From NCBI GenBank assembly GCA_910588795.1, contig CAJURI010000025.1, positions 1 through 32,704 of the forward strand: a stretch of 32,704 nucleotides of DNA, given 5' to 3'. The stretch's first letter is position 1. Every line of letters starts with the position of its first letter. Below are positions 32,613-32,704 of this stretch, one piece after another. The notes beneath the pieces are model-generated. The model saw only the letters and a list, made by a program, of their open reading frames with translations, made no database searches and was not told the DNA's origin. Made by a program: the position numbers and the translations under genes. This DNA comes from an uncultured Duncaniella sp. GTDB lineage: Bacteria > Bacteroidota > Bacteroidia > Bacteroidales > Muribaculaceae.

Positions 32613-32704
32613 CAAAAATTTGAAAACATCGAATTTCGGCTTGTAGAGTGGTCTTAGAAGAACGTTTGCGATTTCTTCCAGACCATACTTGATTAGTGAT
32701 TTGG
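32601..32704 (-). CDS. Possible 3' end of a gene on the opposite strand (partial)
   Basis: From the window edge a - strand frame stays open for 34 codons and ends at TAA (32601-32603). The encoded tail reads KSLIKYGLEEIANVLLRPLY followed by KPKFDVFKFLSCT. It overlaps the flippase end by 12 bases. The + strand of this stretch has no open frame of note. The residue mix looks protein-like, but 34 codons are too few for a firm call and I recognise no family. Confidence 0.3.
   Translation of the reverse strand, partial: KSLIKYGLEEIANVLLRPLYKPKFDVFKFLSCT

Noticed and set aside
1..32704. CRISPR arrays, tRNA or rRNA genes
   Set aside because: No regularly spaced direct repeats, cloverleaf-like sequences or rRNA blocks were noticed on either strand by reading; a tRNAscan or Infernal run would settle this.

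Overview
This window looks like a chromosomal segment from the phylum Bacteroidota, order Bacteroidales. The signs are a type IX secretion protease (PorU), a SusC/SusD outer-membrane glycan-uptake operon, an RsmD/DUF3822 gene pair, a pdxJ-exbB-exbD-tonB operon, lipoprotein signals, and several promoters of the Bacteroidota form TTTG-N19-21-TAnnTTTG. The moderately GC-rich coding sequence and best-remembered protein similarity suggest a Muribaculaceae-type gut bacterium, but that family assignment is inference. I saw no rRNA, tRNA, CRISPR array, phage gene or transposase gene.

Layout, left to right. (1) 1-3644: a palindromic repeat, then porU on the + strand. (2) 3659-10473, all on the - strand: the (p)ppGpp enzyme Rel and mannose-1-phosphate guanylyltransferase ManC, then a translation-related operon read as yqeY, serS, rbfA and a LolC/E-type ABC permease. 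(3) 10505-10698: a second, longer copy of the palindromic repeat. (4) 10731-15688, - strand: a DUF3737 beta-helix protein, a PatB-type C-S lyase, a MATE exporter, then DUF3822 and rsmD from a probable internal promoter. (5) 15831-23576, - strand: a four-gene Sus-like operon (SusC, SusD, two SusE/F-type surface lipoproteins) with a strong terminator at its end and an unusual leader carrying adjoining perfect palindromes. (6) 23663-26362, - strand: pdxJ, exbB, exbD and tonB, which supply the energy-transduction machinery that SusC-type transporters need. (7) 26439-28077, + strand: a small ACT-like protein that seems to have lost its CBS domains, NAD kinase, and a cysteine-rich YgbA_NO family protein. 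(8) 28133 to the end, + strand: the start of a surface-polysaccharide operon, with a promoter, a mini-ORF leader, a WbpA-type UDP-sugar dehydrogenase, a WbpD-type acetyltransferase, a WbpE-type aminotransferase and a Wzx flippase. The window ends just after the flippase, where a possible gene on the opposite strand runs off the edge.

Most genes are ordinary for the group. The points that deserve a second look are non-coding or architectural: a dispersed element with nested inverted repeats lying next to gene starts, the palindromes upstream of susC, the shrunken CBS/ACT protein between pdxJ and nadK, the leader mini-ORF that overlaps a GTG start by one base, and GTTGTTTAA repeats just upstream of rel. 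I did not find a clear new multi-gene system.
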